Part shown: in pieces, positions 25,307 through 32,212 of the stretch
Layout of the letters: every line of letters begins with the position of its first letter
How positions within the stretch are numbered: the first letter of the stretch is position 1
Source: Chitinophaga pinensis
GTDB taxonomy: Bacteria; Bacteroidota; Bacteroidia; 2-12-FULL-35-15
Direction of reading: 5' to 3'
DNA: 32,212 nt
Assembly (NCBI GenBank): GCA_945865315.1
Contig: CAMBDK010000021.1
Location: 1-32,212, forward strand
Position numbers and translations under genes: made by a program
The notes under the pieces: model-generated
Databases searched by the model: none
What the model was told of the DNA's origin: nothing
The model's input: only the letters and a program-made list of their open reading frames with translations

Positions 25307-26833
25307 TTATATAGAATTAGATTTAATAAGTGCAAGTAGCTCTTCCAAAAATTTCCTGTCATTGGATAACCGTGGCACCTTATTTTGTCCACCTAATTTT
25401 TTTTTGCTTTCAAACCACTTATAGAATGAGTCTTTTGGCAGTGATCTAATGATAGGCATTTTTAATATCAAATTTTGGTAACGTTTGGCTTCATAATCAG
25501 AATTTATGGATTTCAAAGCATTATCAAGCATTTCAGAGAAATATGCTATTGAATTTGGTTGTATTTCAAATTCTATGAGCCATTCATGAGCTCCCTTTTC
25601 ATCCCCTTCCATAAAAACTGGCGCAGCTGTATATTCTTTTATTTGAGCACCAGTTTTTTCACAAGCTATCCCCAATGCTTTGTCGGCATTATCAACAATT
25701 ATTTCTTCGCCAAAAGCATTCATAAAATGTTTGGTACGCCCATTAATAATAAAACGAAATGGGTATAAAGATTTAAACATAATAGTATCTCCCAGCATAT
25801 AGCGCCATAAACCTCCATTGGTAGATATTACCAATGCATATGTAACACCTATTTTCACTTCATCTAATGATAAAGTTTTACAATCAACATCAACTAATTC
25901 TTTGAAAGGTATAAATTCATAATATATACCATAATCGAGCATCAACAATAAATCATGGGAATCTCGCTGATCCTGAATTCCAAAAAAACCTTCTGAAGCA
26001 TTATATAATTCTAAATAATTAATGTCAGATTTATCGAAAACAGTATTAAATTGTTCCTTATAAGGTGCAAAATTTACCCCACCATGAAAATACACTTCGA
26101 GATTAGGCCACACTTCGGATATAGATTTTTTATTTGTAATTTCCAATAAGCGTTTCATTATTAACAACATCCAAGAAGGTACACCAGCAAGGCTTACCAT
26201 ATTTTCAGTAATTATTGCTTTGGATAATTTCTCTACTTTTTCATCCCAATTATCCATTAAGGCAATAGATAAATCTGGTGAACGAAAGAACTCAGCCCAT
26301 ATGGGTAGGTTATTAATTACGATAGCAGATAAATCACCATTTTGTGATTCATAATCACCAAAATTATCTGTTGCCAAGCTCCCTCCTAAACCTAAATTTT
26401 TCCCTGTAAATAATTTGGTATCTGGATAAAGCGAACAATAAATTGCTAACATATCTCTCCCTCCATTATAATGACAATCCTCTAATGACTCCCTACTAAC
26501 GGGTATAAACTTACTTTTATCGTTGGTAGTACCCGATGATTTCGCAAATAATTTTATTTCGGTATTCCATAAAATATTTTGCTCCCCCCTGCGTATTCTG
26601 TCAATATATGGTTTTAGAGATTCGTAATTCTGAATAGGGACATTCCTTTTAAATTGTTCGTAATTATTTATATTTTTAAAGTTGTACAATTTACCCCATT
26701 CGGTATCCTTTGCCGAATTTATTATTTTGCGCAAGGTCTCCTGCTGTATATCATGCGGATACTTAATAAAAAGTTCTATTTGGTGCATTCGTTTTTTTAT
26801 CCACCAAAAGGCTATTGAATTTAATATAGGCAT
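25307..26833 (-). CDS. GH3 auxin-responsive promoter family acyl-adenylating enzyme
   Basis: This 508-residue protein is of the GH3 family. It has an N-terminal helical part and an ATP-binding loop KLFAKSSGTTNDKSKFIPVS (about 94-113) with the expected SSGTT. It also has VYFHGGVNFAPY, YLELYNASEGFFGIQD, a GGLWRYMLGDTI motif, FIINGRTKHFMNAFGEE and a smaller C-terminal domain. Plant GH3 proteins join amino acids to plant hormones through an acyl-adenylate. Bacterial relatives share the chemistry, but their substrates are largely unknown. Length is close to the usual bacterial form. It lies 107 bp downstream of yggS on the same strand. Confidence 0.88.
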   Translation of the reverse strand: MPILNSIAFWWIKKRMHQIELFIKYPHDIQQETLRKIINSAKDTEWGKLYNFKNINNYEQFKRNVPIQNYESLKPYIDRIRRGEQNILWNTEIKLFAKSSGTTNDKSKFIPVSRESLEDCHYNGGRDMLAIYCSLYPDTKLFTGKNLGLGGSLATDNFGDYESQNGDLSAIVINNLPIWAEFFRSPDLSIALMDNWDEKVEKLSKAIITENMVSLAGVPSWMLLIMKRLLEITNKKSISEVWPNLEVYFHGGVNFAPYKEQFNTVFDKSDINYLELYNASEGFFGIQDQRDSHDLLLMLDYGIYYEFIPFKELVDVDCKTLSLDEVKIGVTYALVISTNGGLWRYMLGDTIMFKSLYPFRFIINGRTKHFMNAFGEEIIVDNADKALGIACEKTGAQIKEYTAAPVFMEGDEKGAHEWLIEFEIQPNSIAYFSEMLDNALKSINSDYEAKRYQNLILKMPIIRSLPKDSFYKWFESKKKLGGQNKVPRLSNDRKFLEELLALIKSNSI

Positions 26834-26940
26834 AAAAAAATGTCAGTATTTAGTTTGCAACAATCTTTAAAATTATAAATAAAATGTTGTAATGAGAGCT
26901 TTATTTTATTTTTAAAAGCCTATTAAATAAATGTATCCAG

Positions 26941-27594
26941 CTATATACGATTCCCGAAAATAGAACTTCCTAGCCTAATTAAGGAACTACCATTTTCTAT
27001 TGCTATAGTATAATCGGAACTCATTCCCATGCTTAATATTTGGATAGATGGATTTGAAATTTGAAGTTTTTTAAAAAACGTATTTAATGTAAAAAATTCA
27101 TGTTCTATTTGACTTTTATCATCCGTATTACTTGCCATGCCCATTAAACCGATGATGTTTATATTTTTTAATTTCTTTATATCTTCCGAATAAAGTAATT
27201 GCTCTACCTCCGGATAATTAAATCCGAATTTTGTTTCTTCTTTAGCGATATATAATTGTAATAGGCAATTTATTATCCTGTTATTTTTTTGTGCTTGTTT
27301 ATTTATTTCCTGTAATAATTTAAAACTATCAACCGATTGTATTAAGTCTACAAAAGGGGCTATGAGTTTTACTTTATTGCTTTGCAAATGCCCAATTAAG
27401 TGCCATTGAATATTTTTAGGCAGTTGTTCGTATTTATCAAGCAGCTCCTGCACCTTGTTTTCACCAAAAATAAAATGCCCGGAATCATAAACTTCCATTA
27501 TTTTTTTTACTGCTTGTGTCTTGCTAACAACCACAAGTATTACGTTTGCAGGGATGGATGATTTTATTTGATTTGTTTTTTCGGTAAGCGACAT
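26941..27594 (-). CDS. yggS: YggS-family pyridoxal phosphate homeostasis protein
   Basis: This 217-residue single-domain alanine-racemase-like barrel has PLP-binding Lys25 in VVVSKTQAV, then FIFGENKVQELLDKYEQL, IQWHLIGHLQSNKVK, LIQSVDSFKLL, LMGMASN, and ILSMGMSSDYTIAIENGSSL near the C-terminus. The family binds pyridoxal 5'-phosphate without known catalytic activity and keeps PLP levels and amino-acid pools in balance. Length is standard. Its ATG follows the stop of the DUF1015 gene by 16 nt, so it belongs to the serA-DUF1015-yggS run. Confidence 0.94.
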   Translation of the reverse strand: MSLTEKTNQIKSSIPANVILVVVSKTQAVKKIMEVYDSGHFIFGENKVQELLDKYEQLPKNIQWHLIGHLQSNKVKLIAPFVDLIQSVDSFKLLQEINKQAQKNNRIINCLLQLYIAKEETKFGFNYPEVEQLLYSEDIKKLKNINIIGLMGMASNTDDKSQIEHEFFTLNTFFKKLQISNPSIQILSMGMSSDYTIAIENGSSLIRLGSSIFGNRI

Positions 27595-27610
27595 TGTATT
27601 AAATTTTCCC

Positions 27611-28876
27611 TTAAGTATTTGTTTTATTTGTTAAACTGTAAATTACCAACCCGCTTCTCATTTTAGGTTCTATCCAAGTAGTTTTAGGTGGCATCATATT
27701 GTTGGTATCAGCAATGTGCTTAAGCTGCTCCATTTCTACTGGGAATAAACCGAAAGCTACTTTATATTTGCCGCTATCCACCTGTTTTTTTAACTCTTCC
27801 ATTCCTTTTATTCCCGCAACAAAGCTTATTCTTTTGTCAGTTTTTAAATCCTTAATATTTAAAATGGATGCAAGTATATTTTCGGTAAGGATATAAGCGT
27901 CTAAACTACCAACAGGATCTTCGTTATTAACAATTTCTTTTTTTGCTTCTAAGGCATACCATTTGTTATCCAGGTACATAGTAAAGTTATGTTTTTTAGA
28001 TGGACCTATACATTTAGCTTCATCCACTTTTTCTATTATAATAAATTTTTCAGATAATTTTTTTATAAATTCTTCAGTAGATAAGCCATTCAAGTCTTTT
28101 ACAACCCTGTTAAAATCGAAAATCTTTAATTGTGTTTCCGGGAAAAATATTCCCAAATAATAATTAAAAGGTTCTTTGCTATTGTATTGCGGGTTTTCCA
28201 TTCTGCGTGATTTCCCAAGTAATGCAGAAGATGCGGAGCGATGATGTCCATCAGCGATATATACAGCAGGAATTTTCAAAAAACGTTCTTGAATTTGTTT
28301 TATTAGAGGTTGTTCTGTTACCACCCATAGTTTATGACGTACTTTATCTGAAGTTGTAAAATCATTTGCAGGAGCTATTTGCATTGATTTTTCTGTTAGT
28401 TCATTAATTATTTTATCGTCAGGATAACAGAACAAAACAGGCTCAGCATTATAATCACAAACTTCTAAATAGTGTTTTAATTTATTCTCCCTTTCAGTAA
28501 GTGTTTGCTCATGAATTTTTATAATTCCATCAAAATAATCATCAATACTAGTACATCCAATAATTCCAGTAAAAGTTGTTGCTTCCTTTGTTTGCTGATA
28601 AATATAATAGCCAACTTGCTCATCACATTTCAAAATATCTTCCTGAATAAAATTTAAATATTTCGATTTTATTTTTTTTAAACGCTCTTCCGACCCAGGT
28701 TTTGTTTTTTCCTCTTCATTAAAATCGGGATTAATAATATGTAAAAATGTATATGGATTATTCAATAATTTTTCATTTAGTTGAGCCGTACTATAGTTAT
28801 CAACGCTGCGAGATGCTACTAAATGAACTTTATCATTTGCGGGACGAATACCTTTGAAAGGAATTATATTTGCCAT
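27611..28876 (-). CDS. DUF1015 family protein
   Basis: This 421-residue protein matches DUF1015 through IIPFKGIRPANDKVHLV at the N-terminus, GYYIYQQTKEATTFTGIIG, the conserved VYIADGHHRSASSALLG box and FDFNRVVKDLNGLS. The DGHHR box resembles ParB/Srx-type nucleotide-binding motifs, and a serine-kinase-like role has been proposed for relatives, but I would not assert it here. It lies 75 bp downstream of serA on the same strand and 16 nt before yggS. In this phylum DUF1015 commonly sits beside serine biosynthesis genes, which supports a link to serine metabolism. Confidence 0.9.
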   Translation of the reverse strand: MANIIPFKGIRPANDKVHLVASRSVDNYSTAQLNEKLLNNPYTFLHIINPDFNEEEKTKPGSEERLKKIKSKYLNFIQEDILKCDEQVGYYIYQQTKEATTFTGIIGCTSIDDYFDGIIKIHEQTLTERENKLKHYLEVCDYNAEPVLFCYPDDKIINELTEKSMQIAPANDFTTSDKVRHKLWVVTEQPLIKQIQERFLKIPAVYIADGHHRSASSALLGKSRRMENPQYNSKEPFNYYLGIFFPETQLKIFDFNRVVKDLNGLSTEEFIKKLSEKFIIIEKVDEAKCIGPSKKHNFTMYLDNKWYALEAKKEIVNNEDPVGSLDAYILTENILASILNIKDLKTDKRISFVAGIKGMEELKKQVDSGKYKVAFGLFPVEMEQLKHIADTNNMMPPKTTWIEPKMRSGLVIYSLTNKTNT

Positions 28877-28951
28877 TTTTTTTCGGACGATGTAATTGAA
28901 TAGCGTATTTCAGCTTTTTAAAAAAGTAAATAATGTAATAACATCATTCAT

Positions 28952-29905
28952 TTAACTAATTTGAGATATAATAAGTTCCGCTAATTCAATACCTATACGT
29001 TCCTGAGCCTCTTCAGTAGCAGCTCCTATATGCGGTGTTAAGGATATTTTAGGGTGTTCCAACAATTCTTTTTTAGGGCTAGGTTCATTTTCAAAAACAT
29101 CTAAGGCTGCATGCATTACTTTTCCTGAGTTTAAGGCTGCAATTAAATCGGTTTCATCAATAACACCACCTCGCGAAGCATTTACAATGCAAACGCCATC
29201 CTTCATCAAATCAAATTCTTTTTTAGTTATTACATTACCACCTGGAACATGCAGGCTAATAAAATCACTTTCAGCAAGTAATTTTTCAAGAGAAATGGTG
29301 ATAATTTTTACTTCTATTTTTTGTTTTATTCCTTCTATCTCTATATTGATTGTAGCTTCTGGCAGAAAGGGGTCAAAGGCAATCACCTTCATGCCACATC
29401 CTAATGCAATTTTCCCTACCGCTTGTCCTATACGACCGAAACCTATGATGCCAATAGTTTTACCTTTTAATTCAATTCCTTTAGCATATTTTTTTTTCAA
29501 GTCGTTAAACTGTATCCCACCATTAACAGGCATTTTACGATTGCTATCGTATAAAAAACGCACACAGTTAAATAAATGTGCGAAAACCAGTTCTGCTACA
29601 GAATGAGACGATGCGGCCGGTGTATTCACCACTGCCAAGCCTTTGGCACGGGCATAAGCAACATCAATGTTATCCATGCCTACGCCACCCCTGCCTATTA
29701 ATTTTAAATCCGGACATCCATCAATAACATCTTTGCGCACTTTGGTTGCACTGCGAACAGTTAGGCCTATATAATTGCAATCGTTGATCGACTTAATTAA
29801 ATTTTCTTGTGGTACATTTTCTGTTATTACAGTAAAACCTGCCTTTTCAAGTAAGGCTTTCCCTTGCATATCAATGCCGTCGTTAGCGAGAATTTTTTTG
29901 CTCAT
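28952..29905 (-). CDS. serA: D-3-phosphoglycerate dehydrogenase, short form
   Basis: The open frame extends to 29947, but the Met at 29905 (MSKKILANDGID) fits the family start, giving 317 residues. It has the substrate-domain RGGVGMDNID, the NAD-binding loop GIIGFGRIGQAVG, the catalytic Arg in NASRGGVIDETDL, the Glu in DVFENEPS, and the His in LTPHIGAATEEAQ. It oxidises 3-phosphoglycerate to 3-phosphohydroxypyruvate, the first step of serine synthesis. It lacks the C-terminal ACT domain that mediates serine feedback in E. coli SerA (about 410 residues), so it is likely not serine-inhibited. Another D-2-hydroxyacid dehydrogenase specificity is possible, but the DUF1015 neighbour supports SerA. 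Confidence 0.86.
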   Translation of the reverse strand: MSKKILANDGIDMQGKALLEKAGFTVITENVPQENLIKSINDCNYIGLTVRSATKVRKDVIDGCPDLKLIGRGGVGMDNIDVAYARAKGLAVVNTPAASSHSVAELVFAHLFNCVRFLYDSNRKMPVNGGIQFNDLKKKYAKGIELKGKTIGIIGFGRIGQAVGKIALGCGMKVIAFDPFLPEATINIEIEGIKQKIEVKIITISLEKLLAESDFISLHVPGGNVITKKEFDLMKDGVCIVNASRGGVIDETDLIAALNSGKVMHAALDVFENEPSPKKELLEHPKISLTPHIGAATEEAQERIGIELAELIISQIS

Positions 29906-29947
29906 ATTTTTTTTATAGAACACAATTTTACTTAAAAAAAAGGACAT

Positions 29948-30266
29948 ATTCCCCTTTTTTAATTTTTTTTAATTCAATTTGTTGGAAAATGAAAAACAGA
30001 AAGAAACACTTTTTAAACTTTATTAGTTTTTTTAAAAAAGTGTATTAAAAAGGCTTTAAATTGCCTTAGCGTTAAATAGTTTGAATAGCTTGACTGCGAT
30101 AATAAGTCCTTAGGGAAGCTTTCAAAATTATTTAGACAAAACAGATGTATTAATAAAAACAGATGATTTCAATTTGATTGTATGACAGGAGCCGCATGAA
30201 GTGAGAGCTTCAAGTGCGTTTCTGTGAGAGGCTTAGGGTGAGATTCAAAAGAAGCGTCGCAAATCC
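29948..30266. other. Spacer with hairpin and group II intron remnant
   Basis: These 319 bases hold a stem-loop at 30006-30043 (ACACTTTTTAAA with its near complement) and the group II intron domain V/VI remnant from 30189. No open frame of note lies between. The stretch 30050-30188 shows no recognisable intron domains I-IV and no reverse-transcriptase fragment. Confidence 0.6.
30189..30250 (+). mobile_element. Degenerate 3' end of a group II intron (domains V and VI)
   Basis: Positions 30189-30222 form a 34-nt hairpin with exact domain V geometry: a 9-bp lower stem (30189-30197 with 30214-30222), a two-base AA bulge (30212-30213), a 5-bp upper stem and a GAGA tetraloop (30203-30206). The AGC catalytic triad (30190-30192) is present, but its C faces U at 30219 where G is expected. 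The following GTGAGAGGCTTAGGGTGAG resembles the usual start of domain VI, whose second strand is then lost or altered. No reverse transcriptase is nearby, so this is a fragment and is presumably inactive. Confidence 0.75.
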
Positions 30267-30455
30267 CTAATTTAATATCATCTGAAAATAATCGTATTTT
30301 TTTGATTTAAGAATGCTCAAAGCCTTGGAGTAATTTAGAATTGTATTAACAACATTATTTCCTGGCTCAAAAAGAAATTCATCCTTGCTATCAACTTTTT
30401 CTTTCATTTTTATATTTGAGGAACTTGATTTTTTTTTAGTAGAGTTTTTATTCAT
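30267..30455 (-). CDS. Small basic protein with conserved-looking C-terminus
   Basis: This 62-residue protein has a Lys/Ser-rich N-terminal half (NKNSTKKKSSSS) and a C-terminal half NTILNYSKALSILKSKKYDY followed by FQMILN. I recall that kind of small C-terminal module (ILNYSKAL...LN) from short uncharacterised Bacteroidota proteins. There is no signal peptide or Cys. The gene lies downstream of the ECF sigma gene on the same strand but beyond the terminator at 30532-30556, so it needs its own promoter. Its last codons abut the intron remnant on the opposite strand. It is probably real but uncharacterised. Confidence 0.5.
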   Translation of the reverse strand: MNKNSTKKKSSSSNIKMKEKVDSKDEFLFEPGNNVVNTILNYSKALSILKSKKYDYFQMILN

Positions 30456-30531
30456 GCATTTAAGATTAATTGGTTATAACAATTCTTAAACGAAATCAAT
30501 TTTAGTTTATTGTATTTGGGGAAAATAAAAA

Positions 30532-30556
30532 ATCCCGACAAAATTATTGTCGGGAT
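30532..30556 (-). terminator. Rho-independent terminator of the ECF sigma gene
   Basis: ATCCCGACAA (30532-30541) and TTGTCGGGAT (30547-30556) form a perfect 10-bp stem with a 5-nt loop. On the minus strand it is followed by TTTTTTATTTT, a clear U tract. It lies about 150 nt past the sigma-factor stop codon. Confidence 0.85.
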
Positions 30557-30656
30557 AAAATACAATTTATGTTTTTTAACTCAATTTACTTTTATCAGGC
30601 AAATGAATCAATGAATGAATGATTTAGAACAATTAAAATTTCATCAGTTACTTATT

Positions 30657-30701
<45 letters not shown>

Positions 30702-30707
30702 CACTCA

Positions 30708-31310
30708 TTAATAAGTAACTATAATTTCTTTTTCTTCTATCATTTTTCGTAAATTAATGAGGGCGTATCTCATGCGGCCCAAGGCTGTATTTATACTTAC
30801 ATTCGTCTGCTCGGATATTTCTTTAAAACTCATATCGTAATAATAGCGCATCATTAATACCTCACGTTGTTCTAAAGGTAAATGTTCAACTAATTTTCTT
30901 AAGTCATTTCGTATTTGATTTTGGATTATTTCCTGTTCAATAGAACAATCGTGGTGACCTATTAAGTTAAAGATATCGAAATTTTCGCCATCCTGATTAG
31001 TCCCTCCACTAATGGTAGGCATGCGTTTATCTTGCCGGAATGAATCAATAATTAAATTATGAGCAATGCGCATTACCCAAGGTAAAAATTTACCTTCTTC
31101 ATTATAATTACCTTTTTTTAGGGTGTTAATTACTTTAATGAATGTATCTTGAAAAACATCTTCAGCAGCTGCCTTATCTTTTAAGGTATTCATTATATAA
31201 CTGAAAATTCTACGCTTATGACGCTTAATTAGTGTGGAAAGGGCCGTTTCATCACCACTGATATAATTGTTAACGAGTATTTGGTCGTCAATTACTTGCT
31301 TTGATAGCAT
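30708..31310 (-). CDS. ECF-type RNA polymerase sigma factor
   Basis: This 200-residue protein has sigma region 2 (about 22-95; LIKRHKRRIFSYIMNTLKDK, AAEDVFQDTFIKVI, FLPWVMRIAHNLIIDSFRQD) and region 4 (about 137-190; LPLEQREVLMMRYYYDMSFK and the helix-turn-helix NVSINTALGRMRYALINLRK). It is a normal-length RpoE-like ECF factor. No anti-sigma gene lies immediately downstream, so it is either controlled by an unlinked partner or at the level of expression. It has its own terminator and a strong ribosome binding site. Confidence 0.93.
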   Translation of the reverse strand: MLSKQVIDDQILVNNYISGDETALSTLIKRHKRRIFSYIMNTLKDKAAAEDVFQDTFIKVINTLKKGNYNEEGKFLPWVMRIAHNLIIDSFRQDKRMPTISGGTNQDGENFDIFNLIGHHDCSIEQEIIQNQIRNDLRKLVEHLPLEQREVLMMRYYYDMSFKEISEQTNVSINTALGRMRYALINLRKMIEEKEIIVTY

Positions 31311-31600
31311 AGGTACCTCCTTTTTTATTTGTGGGTTAATAATAAAAAAGTAGAGTGTATGCTATATCAGGGTCTCCTTATTTTTAAATTTTGATGCTAT
31401 GCGCTATCAAAACATTATGAATACTAAAAAAATTGAACGGATTTTAAAATTTTTAAAAAGACAATTTTTAAAAATTGAAATACATTTAAATACAAATATA
31501 TAAAATTTTATTTAAAAAACCTAATACTCCTTATTTTTAAAAAAGAAGTTTAATAAATAAACGAACAGACTTGGGATTTTAAAAATACAAAAATATTGTT
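31311..31600. other. AT-rich leader region of the ECF sigma gene
   Basis: These 290 bases lie between the DHS-like gene and the sigma gene. They contain the ribosome binding site and a short imperfect palindrome GATGCTATGCGCTATC near 31392-31407. No other feature was recognised. Confidence 0.4.
31316..31321 (-). promoter_or_regulatory. Strong Shine-Dalgarno sequence
   Basis: The minus strand reads AGGAGG five bases before the ATG at 31310. A full Shine-Dalgarno match is rare in this phylum and contrasts with the other genes in the window. It supports the chosen start and suggests efficient translation. Confidence 0.7.
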
Positions 31601-32212
31601 TTACCATCCCAAAATCCAAGCAAACATTAATGGCACCACTATGGTAGCATCTGATTCAACAATAAATTTTGGTGTGTTTACATCTAATTTCCCCCAAGTG
31701 ATTTTCTCATTGGGTACCGCCCCTGAATAGGAGCCATAACTTGTTGTGGAGTCCGAAATTTGACAAAAGTAGCTCCAAAAAGGTATGTTTTTTATTTCCA
31801 TATCCTGGTAAAGCATTGGAACAACACAAATAGGGAAATCACCAGCTATGCCACCACCTATTTGAAAAAAACCTACCCCTTTACCGCCAGAATTCTTTGG
31901 ATACCAATCTGCTAGCCAAACCATGTATTCAATTCCTGATTTCATGGTGGAAGCTTTAATTTCATTTTTAATTACGTAGGATGAAAAAATGTTTCCCATG
32001 GTAGAGTCCTCCCAGCCTGGCACTACCATAGGCAAGTTAAGCTCGGCAGCAGCAAGCATCCATGAATCTTTTGGGTCTATTTCATAGTATTGTTGTAACT
32101 CACCACTCAATAATATTTTATACATGTATTCGTGAGGGAAAAAACGTTCTCCATTATCATCGGCATCTTTCCATATCTTATGAATATGTTTTTGTAATCT
32201 TCTAAAGGCTTC
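31601..32212 (-). CDS. Deoxyhypusine synthase family protein, C-terminal part
   Basis: The frame is open to the right edge, giving 203 residues of the C-terminal part. Key pieces are AAELNLPMVVPGWEDSTMGN, the NAD-binding-type GVGFFQIGGGIAGDFPICVV, SYGSYSGAVPNEKITWGKLD, and a final segment ESDATIVVPLMFAWILGW. The Lys in the WGK motif corresponds to the active-site lysine (Lys329 of the human enzyme) that accepts the aminobutyl group. Eukaryotes and archaea use deoxyhypusine synthase on eIF5A/aIF5A, whereas bacteria have no such target. Bacterial family members are therefore suspected to act in polyamine metabolism, for example on spermidine, putrescine or agmatine. The N-terminus lies outside the window. 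Confidence 0.85.
   Translation of the reverse strand, partial: EAFRRLQKHIHKIWKDADDNGERFFPHEYMYKILLSGELQQYYEIDPKDSWMLAAAELNLPMVVPGWEDSTMGNIFSSYVIKNEIKASTMKSGIEYMVWLADWYPKNSGGKGVGFFQIGGGIAGDFPICVVPMLYQDMEIKNIPFWSYFCQISDSTTSYGSYSGAVPNEKITWGKLDVNTPKFIVESDATIVVPLMFAWILGW

Noticed and set aside
29906-29947. Longer start for serA at 29947
   Set aside because: The extra 14 residues are hydrophobic and not part of the family. The Met at 29905 gives the normal N-terminus.

Overview
The window is about 32 kb of a low-GC Bacteroidota chromosome. Four things point to that phylum: a secreted protein with a type IX secretion C-terminal sorting domain, promoter elements of the TTTG/TAnnTTTG type, PhnA, YggS, DUF1015 and GH3-family genes of the kind found in this phylum, and AT-rich leaders that mostly lack Shine-Dalgarno sequences. 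Genus cannot be assigned from the sequence alone. No tRNA, rRNA, CRISPR array or complete insertion sequence was found.

Positions 1-4632 hold the most notable region. A partial membrane-protein gene runs off the left edge, and a strongly palindromic spacer follows. Then comes a minus-strand cluster resembling the hvf/buf systems that make ribosomally synthesised copper-binding peptides. In transcription order it contains a Cys-rich secreted precursor (HvfA-like), a DUF692 MNIO oxidase (HvfB-like), a DUF2063 partner protein (HvfC-like), an embedded secreted DUF922 HExxH protease-like protein, a palindromic repeat element, and a DoxX membrane protein (HvfX-like). The precursor has eight Cys. 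Seven of them are in CGE contexts inside a 33-residue tandem duplication. A good phylum-type promoter lies before the precursor, and a hairpin lies between the precursor and the oxidase.

Positions 4789-15350 hold a secreted clan-A-like glycoside hydrolase with a type IX sorting domain, a PhnA-family zinc-ribbon protein, and an ECF sigma factor abutting a TPR-bearing anti-sigma factor. Divergent from that pair is a 1483-residue bacterial alpha-2-macroglobulin with a Cys-Phe-Glu-Gln thioester motif, followed by a small secreted Cys-containing protein.

Positions 15441-29905 are mostly metabolism and housekeeping: a LuxE-type acyl-protein synthetase with a TTG start, the fatty-acid beta-oxidation pair fadB/fadA, signal peptidase I, an outer-membrane beta-barrel-like protein, a YqeY-type protein, a deoxynucleoside kinase, a secreted propeller-like protein, a GH3-family acyl-adenylating enzyme, YggS, a DUF1015 protein and a short 3-phosphoglycerate dehydrogenase.

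Positions 29948-32212 hold a fossil 3' end of a group II intron (a nearly canonical domain V with no reverse transcriptase gene), a small conserved-looking protein, a transcription terminator, an 11-copy TAAC microsatellite, a second ECF sigma factor with a strong Shine-Dalgarno sequence, and the 3' part of a deoxyhypusine synthase-family gene that runs off the right edge.
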